Of a DNA stretch of 64,000 nucleotides, positions 7,808 to 17,029 are shown in pieces. Location: positions 2,445,665 to 2,509,664 of the forward strand of contig NZ_CP058952.1 in NCBI RefSeq assembly GCF_013423785.1, in the 5' to 3' direction. A program made the position numbers and the translations under genes. Position 1 is the first letter of the stretch; every line of letters begins with the position of its first letter. This stretch comes from Chitinibacter fontanus. GTDB lineage: Bacteria; Pseudomonadota; Gammaproteobacteria; Burkholderiales; Chitinibacteraceae. The notes beneath the pieces are model-generated. The model had not been told where the DNA came from. It saw only the letters and a program-made list of their open reading frames with translations, and did not search any database.

Positions 7808-9772
7808 ATGAGCAAACTAAAACACCTAGTAACCTTGATCGCGCTGATCGGCAGCACTGCCACCTTTGCCGCGACCGAATCAAAACCAGCGACTGAATTT
7901 ACAAAAGCAGCAAACCAACAAGTATTGAAAGACCTACCATTCAGCGACAAACAAGACTTTGCCGATGCGGCCAAAGGCTTTATCGCTAAACCAGAAACCT
8001 TGACCATCAAAAATGCCAAAGGCGATGTGGTTTGGGATTTGGAAGCCTACAAAAAATACATTACTTTGGACGCGCCAGCACCGGACAGCGTGAATCCAAG
8101 CTTGTGGCGCAATGCCCAGCTTAATATGCAATATGGCTTGTACAAAGTCAGCGACAAAATTTACCAAATCCGAGGTTTTGACCTTTCAAACATCACGTTT
8201 ATCGAAGGTAAAACCGGCTGGATCGTTTTTGACCCGCTGATTTCTCCAGAAACTGCTAAAGCGGCACTGGATTTCATTAACAAAACTTTGGGTAAGCGCC
8301 CAGTAGTTGGCGTGGTTTACAGCCATAGCCACGTAGACCATTACGGTGGCGTGCGTGGACTGGCTTCAGAAGCCGATTTCAAATCAGGCAAAGTAAAAGT
8401 AATCGCGCCAGAGCACTTCACAGAACACGCAGTGTCTGAGAACGTGATTGCCGGTAATGCAATGGGTCGTCGCGCGATTTACATGTATGGCGCTTTGTTG
8501 CCACGTAATGAGCGTGGTGGTGTCAATGGTGGCTTGGGTCAAACGACCTCAACAGGCTCACCTACTTTGGTATTGCCAAACATTACTGTGACCAAAACCG
8601 GTCAAGAAGTGGACGTTGATGGCGTGAAAATGGTGTTCCAAATGACGCCTGGCACCGAAGCGCCAGCGGAAATGAATACCTATTTCCCACAACACAAAGC
8701 ACTGTGGATGGCGGAAAATGCAACCAACACAATGCACAACATCCTGACACTGCGCGGCGCGCAAGTCCGTGATGCGCTCAAATGGGCATCTTACCTAAAT
8801 GAAACCATTGAGACTTGGGGCGGCAAAGTTGACGTTAAATTCCAGAGCCACCACTGGCCACGTTGGGGTAACGACAACATCGTTGATTACTTCAAAAAAC
8901 AACGCGATTTGTACAAATACACGCATGACCAATCTGTGCGTTTGATGAACCAAGGTCTGACTGGTGAAGAGATTTCTGAAACCATCACTTTGCCACCAGA
9001 ACTGAACAACTTCTGGCCTAACCGTGGCTACTATGGCACTTTGCGTCATAACAGCCGTGCGGTTTATCAGCGTTATATGGGTTGGTACAACGGCAATCCA
9101 TCAAATCTTAATAACTTGCCACCAGAAATGGTTGGCCCTAAATACGTTGAATTCATGGGTGGCGAAGAAGAATTGCTTAAAAAAGCCCAAGCTTCTTTCG
9201 ACAAAGGTGAATACCGCTGGGTAGCTGAAGTCTTGAAACATGCTGTGTTTGCTAACCCAAACAATACTGCAGCGAAAGAACTGCTGGCGGATGCTTTAGA
9301 GCAGCTCGGTTACCAAGCTGAATCTGGCCCATGGCGTGGTGTGTATTTGCAAGGTGCGTATGAGTTGCGCAATGGCGTACCAAGTACTGGTGGTACGCAA
9401 ACTGCCAGCCCAGATACCATCCGTGCGATGAAACCCGACATGCTGTTTGATTACCTCGCAGTACGTATTTTGCCTGAGAAAGCAGCAGGCAAAAAACTGG
9501 CGCTGAACATCAACTTCACCGACATCAAAGAGAAACACACTTTGTACGTTGAAAATGCTGTTTTGAACCACACCCGCAAACAGGCAGCCAAACCAGATGC
9601 CACGATTACGATGAGCAAAACCACGCTGGACGATATTCAGCTGGGAGCTACGACGCTTGAAAAAGCCGTTGCCGGTGGCAAAGTGAAAATAGATGGTGAT
9701 GCAGCAGCGTTTGAAGACTTTATGGGCATGCTTGATACCTATAAATTCTGGTTCAATATCGTAACGCCTTAA
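7808..9772 (+). CDS. Secreted linear alkylsulfatase (SdsA1/BDS1 family)
   Basis: This 654-residue metallo-beta-lactamase-fold sulfatase has a Sec signal peptide (MSKLKHLVTLIALIGSTATFA). The binuclear zinc motif SHSHVDHYGG lies at about residues 171-180, with further ligand regions around EAPAEMNTYFPQ and QSHHWPRWGN. A helical dimerisation domain follows (about 390-520) and then a C-terminal SCP2-like domain (about 530-654). Family members hydrolyse primary alkyl sulfates such as SDS to alcohol plus sulfate in the periplasm. It is a single-gene unit between two terminators. Base composition resembles the neighbours. Confidence 0.93.
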   Translation: MSKLKHLVTLIALIGSTATFAATESKPATEFTKAANQQVLKDLPFSDKQDFADAAKGFIAKPETLTIKNAKGDVVWDLEAYKKYITLDAPAPDSVNPSLWRNAQLNMQYGLYKVSDKIYQIRGFDLSNITFIEGKTGWIVFDPLISPETAKAALDFINKTLGKRPVVGVVYSHSHVDHYGGVRGLASEADFKSGKVKVIAPEHFTEHAVSENVIAGNAMGRRAIYMYGALLPRNERGGVNGGLGQTTSTGSPTLVLPNITVTKTGQEVDVDGVKMVFQMTPGTEAPAEMNTYFPQHKALWMAENATNTMHNILTLRGAQVRDALKWASYLNETIETWGGKVDVKFQSHHWPRWGNDNIVDYFKKQRDLYKYTHDQSVRLMNQGLTGEEISETITLPPELNNFWPNRGYYGTLRHNSRAVYQRYMGWYNGNPSNLNNLPPEMVGPKYVEFMGGEEELLKKAQASFDKGEYRWVAEVLKHAVFANPNNTAAKELLADALEQLGYQAESGPWRGVYLQGAYELRNGVPSTGGTQTASPDTIRAMKPDMLFDYLAVRILPEKAAGKKLALNINFTDIKEKHTLYVENAVLNHTRKQAAKPDATITMSKTTLDDIQLGATTLEKAVAGGKVKIDGDAAAFEDFMGMLDTYKFWFNIVTP

Positions 9773-9816
9773 ACCGTCTGGGTTGTAATGCCGCGGTTTT
9801 GCGCGGTTTAAAAATA

Positions 9817-9843
9817 AGCCCGAGCAATCCAGCTCGGGCTTTT
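9817..9843 (+). terminator. Rho-independent terminator (alkylsulfatase)
   Basis: Stem AGCCCGAGC pairs with GCTCGGGCT around a six-base loop and is followed by TTT. It lies 45 bases after the alkylsulfatase stop codon. Confidence 0.85.
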
Positions 9844-9876
9844 ACGTCGTTTAATCGGCGTTTTATTAGGTCAATA

Positions 9877-10410
9877 ATGATGAAATTTTCAGCCTTGATC
9901 GTCGGCTGTTCTTTACTGGCTCCGCTACATTTAGCTTATGCTTGCGGCTATGATGGGCAAGTCAACAATCCTTTTGTTCAAGGCTACCCAGGAAGTTTAT
10001 CGGTGGCGCTGGCAACGAAGCGAGCAGTCGAGAGCAAGCAACTCACAGAGCCTAAAGCATTAGTCGCGGCAGAAGGCTTGGCCCGTGTGACTGGCTGGTT
10101 GGAACAGTTACGTCGGCGTCTGCAGTTGGCACAGTTAGATAACAATTTCAGCGTGTATTTATTTGACTCGCAGCTTTGGACTCGATTTGATGTTTTGGGT
10201 GGCAACGTGTTGATGCAATCGCATATCACCCCCAAAACCGACGGGGTGGTATTAATTAGTAGCGAAGCGACGCTATCAGCTTTGCTTAATGGTCAGTTGA
10301 ATATCGACCAAGCTCAGCAGCTCAATTTAATCCGGTGGGCTAATCGTAGTGATACGGCGGTACAAGTGGCTTTTGCGAAGGCTAGTGGTTCATTAAGCTT
10401 TTTTGAATAA
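9877..10410 (+). CDS. Exported protein of unknown function
   Basis: From ATG 9877 (or the adjacent ATG 9880) the product has 177 residues with a signal peptide MMKFSALIVGCSLLAPLHLAYACGYDG cut near the Ala-Cys; the Cys could also be a mature disulfide residue. The rest is a mixed alpha/beta protein without a domain I recognise. The longer frame from 9799 runs back through the terminator and is rejected. It stands alone on its strand, with an IS3 remnant beginning 46 bases after its stop. Confidence 0.65.
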   Translation: MMKFSALIVGCSLLAPLHLAYACGYDGQVNNPFVQGYPGSLSVALATKRAVESKQLTEPKALVAAEGLARVTGWLEQLRRRLQLAQLDNNFSVYLFDSQLWTRFDVLGGNVLMQSHITPKTDGVVLISSEATLSALLNGQLNIDQAQQLNLIRWANRSDTAVQVAFAKASGSLSFFE

Positions 10411-10456
10411 GCACATTTATTTGACATAGTAATAAAGCCACTGATACTGAGCTGAG

Positions 10457-10866
10457 TGAATCGTCCCAGGTTTCCTTGACACCTAAAGAGCCTCAACATG
10501 AGGTAATTTGGAGGTCTTGTGAGCAAGTCAAAACGCTACACTAAAGTGATTCAAAATCGAAGCAGTCAAACAGGTGACCAAGCGTAATTATCCCGTCGCA
10601 GAGGCCGCCGAACGACTTGATGTTTCTTGCCACAGTATTTATAGCTGGATCAAACCTTACGCAAATCCTGTGCCTGTTTCAGCTCACACTGATCTTCAGC
10701 AAGATGAGATTCGGCAACTTAAAGCCGAACTACGCTGGGTCACCGAGGAGTGAGATATTTTCAAAAAGGCCGTCGCGTACTTTGCCAAGTTGTCTGGGTA
10801 AAGTACGCCTTTATTCGCGATCATCAAGCTGTGCATTCTGAACGACGGCTTTGCAGCGTGATGCAA
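10457..10866 (+). mobile_element. Truncated IS3-family element (copy 1, left end and orfA)
   Basis: The element starts with the terminal sequence TGAATCGTCCCAGGTTTCC at 10457, shared with copy 2 at its 16987 end. Conceptual reading gives an IS3-type OrfA (TKRNYPVAEAAERLDVSCHS, IYSWIK, LQQDEIRQLKAELRWVTEE) with frame disruptions near its start and an in-frame TGA after VTEE. The first residues of OrfB (KYAFIRDHQAVHSERRLC) follow, and recognisable IS sequence stops near 10866. No right end is present. It is inactive and lies just upstream of the photolyase gene. Confidence 0.8.
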
Positions 10867-10982
10867 ATGTACTATTGATACCGATTGGTACTGTTTTGTG
10901 CTTTGTGGTATTCATAGGCGGTTTTTATTCGGGTCTGGTCTTTAATGATGGTTACGCTGATAGGTTGAGGGGGCATACAGTA

Positions 10983-12566
10983 ATGAATATGCCAGTTCAT
11001 GTGGTTTGGCTAAAAAAAGATCTTCGCTTGCACGATCATTGGCCATTATGGGAAGCCAGTCAGCGTGGGCCGGTGGTGGTGCTGTATTGCCGCGAGCCTA
11101 GTCTGCAGGCGCAGCCCGATTACAGCGCCGGGCATTGGGCGTTTACCCGTGAATGTTTGGCGGAACTGGCGCATGATTTGGCGCGAGCTGGCTTGCGGCT
11201 GTATGTGTATCCCGGCGAGGTGGTGCCGGCCTTACAGGCTTTGCAGCAGCAGGTGGCGTTGGCTGGGCTGTATTCGCACGAAGAAACCGGCAATCTCGCC
11301 AGCTTTGCTCGCGATCGGGCGGTGGCCGCGTGGTGTCGCGCGGCTGGTGTGCCTTGGCAAGAATGGCCGCAAAATGGGGTTGTGCGCCGGCTGGCTAATC
11401 GTGATCACTGGCAGCGCCACTGGCAGGGGCGGATGGCGGCCAGCCCCGCGCCCAAACTGAAATGGGCGCAAGATGCGGCACTGGCGGCTTGGCCCAGCTG
11501 GCCTGTTGGTGAGGAGGGCGCGGCGGGCGATTTCTGGGCCGATACGCCGGCGCAGGGCCAGGATTTTGCGGCGCGCCTGGCTGGCGGGCGCCGCGCGGCG
11601 GTGAACACATTACAGGCATTTTTGCTGGAGCGGGGCGGGCAATATCGCGGCGGGATTTCCAGCCCGCTGAAGGCTGTATCGGCCTGTTCGCGCTTATCGC
11701 CATATTTAAGTTTTGGCTGCCTGTCGCTGCGTGAAGTGGTGCAGGCCACGCGGCGGCGGGCGGCGCAACTGAAAGCCGAAGCGCCCAGCCCAACGCGCTG
11801 GACGCAATCGCTGCGCAGCTTTGAAAGCCGCTTGCACTGGCATTGCCACTTTATGCAAAAGCTCGAATCTGAGCCTGAGCTTGAGCAATTTGCGCAAAAT
11901 CCGGCCTATTTGGGCCTGCGGGAAAGTCAATTTAACCCCGCGTATTTTCAGGCGTGGGCCGCTGGCGAAACGGGCTATCCCTTGATCGATGCCTGCATGG
12001 CGATGCTGCGGCACACTGGCTGGATCAATTTTCGCATGCGCGCCATGCTGGTGAGTTTTGCCAGCAACAACCTCTGGCTGCATTGGCCGCAGCCGGCGGC
12101 GCATCTGGCGCGGCTGTTTTTGGATTACGAGCCGGGCATTCATTACCCGCAGGTGCAAATGCAATCGGGCGTCACCGGCATTAACACGCTGCGCATTTAC
12201 AACCCGATCAAGCAAGCGCAAGAGCATGATCCGCGCGGCGCATTTGTGCGGCATTGGTTACCGGCACTGCGGCGAGTGCCCGATTGGTGCATTTTCGAGC
12301 CCTGGCTGATGCCCGAAGGCATACAGCGCGAAGCGGGCTGCATGCTGGGGCGCGATTATCCGTGGCCGGTGGTGGATTGGGCCCGCTCAATGCAACTGGC
12401 CAAACAGCGGATCAGTGATTGGCGGCGCGCACAACCTCAGATGGATGAATTATCAAAAGCCGTATATCAGAAGCATGGAAGTCGTCGTGATTCTGGTTCG
12501 CGGCGAAAACGACCAGAATCTGTTTCGGCATTAACAGTACAAGCCGATTTGTTTGCTAATTTATAG
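10983..12566 (+). CDS. DNA photolyase/cryptochrome family protein
   Basis: This 527-residue protein has an N-terminal Rossmann antenna domain (VHVVWLKKDLRLHDHWPL, about 4-140) and a helical FAD-binding domain (about 220-480). FAD and tryptophan-rich segments include GYPLIDACMAMLRHTGWINF, RMRAMLVSFASNNLWLHW and YEPGIHYPQVQMQSG. The family uses light to repair pyrimidine dimers or to sense light. The Arg-rich C-terminal tail (about 490-527) is extra. Start 10983 (MNMPVHV) or 10989 is preferred over an upstream frame that runs out of the IS3 remnant. Internal GC is distinctly higher than in the neighbours. Which lesion or signalling class it belongs to cannot be told by eye. Confidence 0.88.
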   Translation: MNMPVHVVWLKKDLRLHDHWPLWEASQRGPVVVLYCREPSLQAQPDYSAGHWAFTRECLAELAHDLARAGLRLYVYPGEVVPALQALQQQVALAGLYSHEETGNLASFARDRAVAAWCRAAGVPWQEWPQNGVVRRLANRDHWQRHWQGRMAASPAPKLKWAQDAALAAWPSWPVGEEGAAGDFWADTPAQGQDFAARLAGGRRAAVNTLQAFLLERGGQYRGGISSPLKAVSACSRLSPYLSFGCLSLREVVQATRRRAAQLKAEAPSPTRWTQSLRSFESRLHWHCHFMQKLESEPELEQFAQNPAYLGLRESQFNPAYFQAWAAGETGYPLIDACMAMLRHTGWINFRMRAMLVSFASNNLWLHWPQPAAHLARLFLDYEPGIHYPQVQMQSGVTGINTLRIYNPIKQAQEHDPRGAFVRHWLPALRRVPDWCIFEPWLMPEGIQREAGCMLGRDYPWPVVDWARSMQLAKQRISDWRRAQPQMDELSKAVYQKHGSRRDSGSRRKRPESVSALTVQADLFANL

Positions 12567-12937
12567 GGTGAATTCAGTGCTCCCTCAGGACAGCCCATAA
12601 CCCTGTCTGGTGCTTGATTCAATCCAAAGGGAGGTTGTTAGAATTTGAAAGATTAAATTTAACCTGCAAAGTTGTGGTGTCTGCGCCGTGAAAAATTATG
12701 AATTTGCTTAGGGAGCTCCGCACGAATACTAGGCATTAAATAAGCTACCACGTCGATGGCGTGCTACCTTCTCGCTCCAAACTCGCTGCTATCTGCTACT
12801 TGAACGTCGGTTTCTAGCAGAATTGGGTACTAACTACCTCTGGTGTATTTTGACAATGCACCGAGTATCGGTGCATGTTAATGCCGTCGTCATCATGTAG
12901 TAATATCCCTAGCTTACAAAAATAAGAGAGAGACAAA
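12567..12937. other. Intergenic region before the metalloprotease
   Basis: No gene is seen in these 371 bases. The only clear structures are the inverted repeat at 12856-12876 and a purine-rich AGAGAGAGAC ribosome-binding site just before GTG 12938. A promoter presumably lies in the AT-rich part, but no convincing hexamer pair was found. Confidence 0.5.
12856..12876. promoter_or_regulatory. Perfect inverted repeat, possible operator
   Basis: ATGCACCGA and TCGGTGCAT form a perfect 9-bp inverted repeat with a GTA centre, 61 bases before the metalloprotease start. There is no T-tract, so an operator or 5'-UTR hairpin is more likely than a terminator. Confidence 0.4.
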
Positions 12938-15457
12938 GTGCGCAAAAATAAATTACCAAAGCATGCAATGAGTCTGCTTGGGATGGTCGTACTCAGCAGC
13001 TCGTTATGGGCCGCGAGCCCATGGCAAGAAGGGCAGCATTATCGAGCGGGTGCTGAGGTGACTTTTCAAGGGCAACGCTATCAGGCCAGAGTTAGCCATG
13101 AGGCACTCGTCGGCGCGGGTTGGAATCCAAAACAGGCGGCTGCTTTATGGCTGCCAGTCAGTGCGGCAGCGACGAGCAGCAGCCCAGCAACGAATGCCGG
13201 CGTGAGTGCAGGCACCAGCGCGTGTCCCGCCGTATGGAGTAGTAGTGCGATCTATGTGGCGGGTAATCAAGTCAACTACAACGGTCGTAATTACCAAGCC
13301 AAGTGGTGGACCAAGGGTGAAATTCCTAGCACCACCGGGCAATGGGGCGTATGGCTCGATCTGGGGGTATGTGCAGCAAGCTCTGCCACCGCAACACCTG
13401 TTAGCAATACCCCAGCACCCACTGCAACGCCACAGGCGAGCCCTGCAGTGACGGCGACGCCCACTGTTAAACCGACACCAAGCCCTGTGGCTACGCCGAG
13501 CGCCACGCCGACGGTAAAACCCACTGCCAGCCCGACGCCCAAACCAAGTGCGACCCCAACACCGAGTGCGGTGCCAACTGCTACACCGAGCGCTACACCG
13601 ACGGTAAAACCTACGGCCAGCCCGACGCCCAAACCAAGCGCGACCCCAGCGCCGAGTGCGGTGCCAACGGCTACACCGAGCGCCGCACCGACCGTGAAGC
13701 CGACGGCCAGCCCCACTCCAAGCATTGCTCCGACACCGCAAGCGAGCGCTGCGCCGGTGCTGGGGCTGGTCATTAATGAGGTGGCGAGTGATCCGAATGG
13801 CACAGGCAGCTGGTTTGAAATTCGCAATGCGAGTGGGAGCAGCGTCAATCTGGCCGAGCTGAAAGTTCGTGTTCGCAATAATAGCAATGTGATCAGCGAA
13901 TTTGCCGTGGGCAGTGGCACTTTGGCTAATGAAGGATTGCTGGTGCTGGCGGCCAAAACGGGCGCAGCCGGGCAACTCAATACCAACCAGATTATTTATC
14001 TGGGCCAAAGTAGCAATTATCCGCGCTGGACCAGCAATAGTGGCGCGATCGAATTAGTTCGAAATGGCGTTACGGCTGATTTCGTCCGCTTTGGTAGCAG
14101 CAGTGATCAGCCTTTGAGTGCGGGGCAATGGAGCGGTAGCAATGCGGCAGCCTTAAGTAATAACTATGGGTATGCACTGGTACGCCCTTATTTACAAAGC
14201 GCGGATAGCAATACTGCTGCAGATTGGCAGAATGTCGCGTTCTCGACCCCCGGTGGGCGCAATGATGTTCCTGCGGGGGCGACCGATGACGATGGCGATG
14301 GCATCCCCAGCACGGCCAAAGTCGCGGGCGGCACTTATGCCGGGCTTGATCTCTATGCCATGGGCGTGCGCGCTGGGCGACCCAGTGTCTTGATCCAGCT
14401 CGATAGCATGCAAAGCACCGACGAAGGCGTTAAACCTCAGCGCGAAGCCTTGCAGGCGGTGGTTGATGCCTTTGCGCGCCGGAATATCGACGTCTTGTTT
14501 GACGTTGGTAATCTCTATTCGGCCAGCTTTAGCCCCGTCAACTTCAATCTGGGCGGCGGCAAAACGGTGGCGTTTGCGGCGTGTGCCGATTTAGCACCCG
14601 TCAGTGGCTGCAGCGGTATCGCCGATTACAAGGCTGGCAGCATGGATATCCGCCGCCGTCAGATTTTCCACTACCTGCTGATGGCCAGCAGCCGCAATCT
14701 GGACGGTAGCTCGGGTTCGTCCGGCGTGGCCGAAATCGGGGGCAATGATTTCATTGTTTCGCTGGGTAAATGGGGCTTGAACAGCAGTACCGCCAGCAAT
14801 CGTTATCGTCTGATCAACTACCAGGCGGGTACGATCATGCACGAGTTGGGGCATAACCTCGGCCTGCGTCATGGCGGGTTTGAGAACACCAATTACAAGC
14901 CCAACTACTACAGCATTATGAATTACCTGTATCAGTTGCAAGGGCTGGGTGATCGTGCCGGCAGTATTGGCCCTGTTCAGCGCTATTATCTGAACAAAGG
15001 CTATTACAGCTTGAGCAGTTGTGCATTGGAAGGCAGCGCATGTAGCGCAACTTATCGCATTGATTATTCCGACGGCAGCAGCGAACGGATGAACGAAAAT
15101 GCACTGAATGAAGCACTGAGCATTGGTCGAGGTGTCGACGCCGGTATTTATGCCGACTGGAATAATAGTCGCGCCCTCAATACTGCAACGTATGCACTCG
15201 ACGTCAATGGCGACGGTGCGCTCGGGTATCTGCAGGATTATGATGATTGGGGCAATATTGCTTTGCGCTTTGCCCGCACCAGCCAAGGTAGCGCAGGTGC
15301 AGCGATGTTGCGCAGTACCGAGAGCAATGAGCGGCAAATTGCCAAAAAATCACGCGCTTTTATGCATGACAAGTTCGAGCATTCGGTTGAAGATGCACCG
15401 CATGCCGAGTTTTTCCATGAATTAAAAAAGGCCTCACCTTATGCACAATTTGACTAA
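12938..15457 (+). CDS. Secreted chitin-binding/lamin-tail zinc metalloprotease
   Basis: This 839-residue multidomain protein starts at GTG 12938. It has a signal peptide ending near WAAS, then two CBM5/12-type carbohydrate-binding modules (about 27-70 with YRAGAEVTFQGQRYQA; about 95-145 with YVAGNQVNYNGRNYQAKWWT). A Pro/Thr/Ala repeat linker follows (about 150-270), then a lamin-tail domain (about 275-410, LGLVINEVASDPNG). A metallopeptidase domain with HELGHNLGLRH at about 635-645 and the Met-turn SIMNY near 660 is the zincin HExxHxxGxxH pattern. It probably acts outside the cell on protein associated with chitin. Its stop overlaps the next gene by 17 bases. The peptidase family was not resolved by eye. 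Confidence 0.85.
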   Translation: MRKNKLPKHAMSLLGMVVLSSSLWAASPWQEGQHYRAGAEVTFQGQRYQARVSHEALVGAGWNPKQAAALWLPVSAAATSSSPATNAGVSAGTSACPAVWSSSAIYVAGNQVNYNGRNYQAKWWTKGEIPSTTGQWGVWLDLGVCAASSATATPVSNTPAPTATPQASPAVTATPTVKPTPSPVATPSATPTVKPTASPTPKPSATPTPSAVPTATPSATPTVKPTASPTPKPSATPAPSAVPTATPSAAPTVKPTASPTPSIAPTPQASAAPVLGLVINEVASDPNGTGSWFEIRNASGSSVNLAELKVRVRNNSNVISEFAVGSGTLANEGLLVLAAKTGAAGQLNTNQIIYLGQSSNYPRWTSNSGAIELVRNGVTADFVRFGSSSDQPLSAGQWSGSNAAALSNNYGYALVRPYLQSADSNTAADWQNVAFSTPGGRNDVPAGATDDDGDGIPSTAKVAGGTYAGLDLYAMGVRAGRPSVLIQLDSMQSTDEGVKPQREALQAVVDAFARRNIDVLFDVGNLYSASFSPVNFNLGGGKTVAFAACADLAPVSGCSGIADYKAGSMDIRRRQIFHYLLMASSRNLDGSSGSSGVAEIGGNDFIVSLGKWGLNSSTASNRYRLINYQAGTIMHELGHNLGLRHGGFENTNYKPNYYSIMNYLYQLQGLGDRAGSIGPVQRYYLNKGYYSLSSCALEGSACSATYRIDYSDGSSERMNENALNEALSIGRGVDAGIYADWNNSRALNTATYALDVNGDGALGYLQDYDDWGNIALRFARTSQGSAGAAMLRSTESNERQIAKKSRAFMHDKFEHSVEDAPHAEFFHELKKASPYAQFD
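13499..13740 (+). repeat. 90-bp tandem repeat coding the Pro/Thr linker
   Basis: Two full 90-bp units (13499-13588, 13589-13678) and a partial third encode 30-residue repeats beginning SATPTVKPTASPTPKPSATP. They form the flexible linker of the metalloprotease and are a likely site of length variation between strains. Confidence 0.85.
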
Positions 15458-16001
15458 GGCCACGCTGCTGGTGGCGGGACTCGCTCTGGCTGCACAAGCA
15501 CCTGCGGCACCGTTGCAGATTGAGACTACGCTGGCGCTGGGGCAGACCCTCGAAGGGCAGGGCAGTGTGAAGCAAACGGGCGATCAGGCTCGCGTGAAGG
15601 TGCAGGGGCAAACGATAGACATTCGGGGGCTCGCCGCACCGCTGCACTTACCCCGTCAACGCGTTCAGGTTCAGTTGCTACGTCAGGCCCACCCGCTAGG
15701 GCCGCAAACGCGCTTAAGCTTGACTCAGGGCGAGCAGCATTGGCTGCTGGCCAGTGCGTTGAGCAGTGGCAGCTCGCTCGCTGCGGGGCGCCAGTTGATT
15801 TGGCGCGAGGGGCAAGTGCAACTCTCCAATGGTCTGGGGCAAATTTCAGCGATCCCAGCGGATGGCGATTTGGGCGTACAAGCAGCTTGGCGCGAATGTT
15901 TGCGCGTGCTGGATGTTCGCGTGCCAGCCGTTGAAAGCAGCGATAGCGAGCCGACATTTGATGTAGCGTACTGGAATACGCGCGCGAAAGATTGTCGCTG
16001 A
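15441..16001 (+). CDS. Small exported protein coupled to the metalloprotease
   Basis: This 186-residue product has a signal peptide (MHNLTKATLLVAGLALAAQAPAAP). The mature part is Gln-, Leu- and Arg-rich with predicted beta strands, and two Cys are near the C-terminus (ECLRVLDV and KDCR). I recognise no domain. Its ATG lies 17 bases inside the metalloprotease gene, so the two are probably translated together; a periplasmic helper, inhibitor or secretion partner of the protease is an inference from this overlap only. A terminator follows at 16020. Confidence 0.65.
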   Translation: MHNLTKATLLVAGLALAAQAPAAPLQIETTLALGQTLEGQGSVKQTGDQARVKVQGQTIDIRGLAAPLHLPRQRVQVQLLRQAHPLGPQTRLSLTQGEQHWLLASALSSGSSLAAGRQLIWREGQVQLSNGLGQISAIPADGDLGVQAAWRECLRVLDVRVPAVESSDSEPTFDVAYWNTRAKDCR

Positions 16002-16019
16002 GTGATTAGTGCATCAATC

Positions 16020-16051
16020 AAAAAGCCAATGATTTAGATCATTGGCTTTTT
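16020..16051. terminator. Terminator after the protease operon
   Basis: AAAAAGCCAATGAT pairs with ATCATTGGCTTTTT around a TTAG loop. A-rich and T-rich arms mean it can serve both strands, including the IS3 remnant facing it. Confidence 0.88.
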
Positions 16052-16099
16052 GGTCGCGGTAATATTGGTTTTCAATAAGATTGCAGCAATAAAGCTGTC

Positions 16100-16987
16100 T
16101 GAATCGCTCCGTGTTTTATAGACACTTCCGAGCCGTTCGAAATGCTTCTTTTCATACTCTACTGGCGATAGCCCATTATTGAAACTGTGCCGACGCTTGG
16201 GGTTGTAAAACATCTCAATGTAATTGAAGACATCACGGCTGGCTTCTTCACTGTCTCGGTAGGTTTGCCGCTTGATTCGTTCTTGCTTCAATAATTGGAA
16301 GAAGCTATGCTACCGCGTGGTCATGGCAATTGCCGCGTCGACTCATGCTTGGCTTCAAATTTGGTGCGCACAGCAAATCTTGCCACTCGTAGCTGCTAAA
16401 TTGGCTCCCTTGGTCAGAATGTACCAACACTTCTTGATCCGGTTTACGCCACCAAACAGCCATCAATAGTGCTTTGATAGCCAATTCGCTATCCATGCGT
16501 GCGCCCATTGACCAGCCCACCACTTTCCGTGAGAACAAATCCAAGACGGCGGCCAGATACAGCCAACCTTCATGCGTATGAATATACATAATGTCGATGA
16601 CCCAGACCCGATTGGGCTCGGTGACCGCGAATATAGGCGTACCTTACCCGGACAATTTGGCAAAGTACGCGGTGGCCAGTTTAAAATATCTTGCTCTTCG
16701 GTGACGTGGTGTAGCTCGGCTTTAAGTTGCCGGATCTCATCTTGCTGAAATTTGGCTTGGCCTGAAATATTCGCAAGATTGGCGTAAGATTTGATCCGGC
16801 TATAAATACTGTGGAAAGAAACATCAAGTCGTTCGACGATCTCTGCTAACGGATAATTGCGCTCGGTCACCTGCTTAACGGGCTTCGATTTTGAACTCTT
16901 CGATATAGCGTTTTGACTTGCTCACAAGACCTCCTAGTTACCTCATTTTGAGGCTCTTTAGGTGCCCAGGAAACCTGGGGCGATTCA
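16100..16987 (-). mobile_element. Degenerate IS3-family element (copy 2, internally deleted)
   Basis: Both ends are visible: TGAATCGC at 16100 and the reverse complement of TGAATCGCCCCAGGTTTCC at 16969-16987. On the minus strand OrfA (ERNYPLAEIVERLDVSFHS) is readable. OrfB is present only from its first residues and then from the integrase core (VWVIDIMYIHTHEGWLYLAA, DLFSRKVVGW, VHSDQGSQFSSYEWQDLL) to the C-terminus (YNPKRRHSFNNGLSPVEYEK). Roughly 240 bases of the OrfB N-terminal part are deleted and several frameshifts are present. No matching target duplication was found. It is related to copy 1 but in the opposite orientation. Confidence 0.85.
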
Positions 16988-17029
16988 CGGTGCCAGACTC
17001 AGAGTACCAACGAACAACTCTCGTGGAGC

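Noticed and set aside
13499..13740. Regular repeats as a possible CRISPR array
   Set aside because: The repeats are directly adjacent 90-bp coding units without spacers, inside an open reading frame.
13145..14008. Long minus-strand open frame (287 residues) opposite the metalloprotease linker
   Set aside because: It is antisense to a Pro/Thr repeat with strong codon bias; the plus-strand gene has clear domains and a signal peptide, so this is a shadow frame.
14591..15337. Minus-strand open frame of 248 residues
   Set aside because: It lies opposite the zincin domain of the metalloprotease and has no recognisable features or ribosome-binding site.
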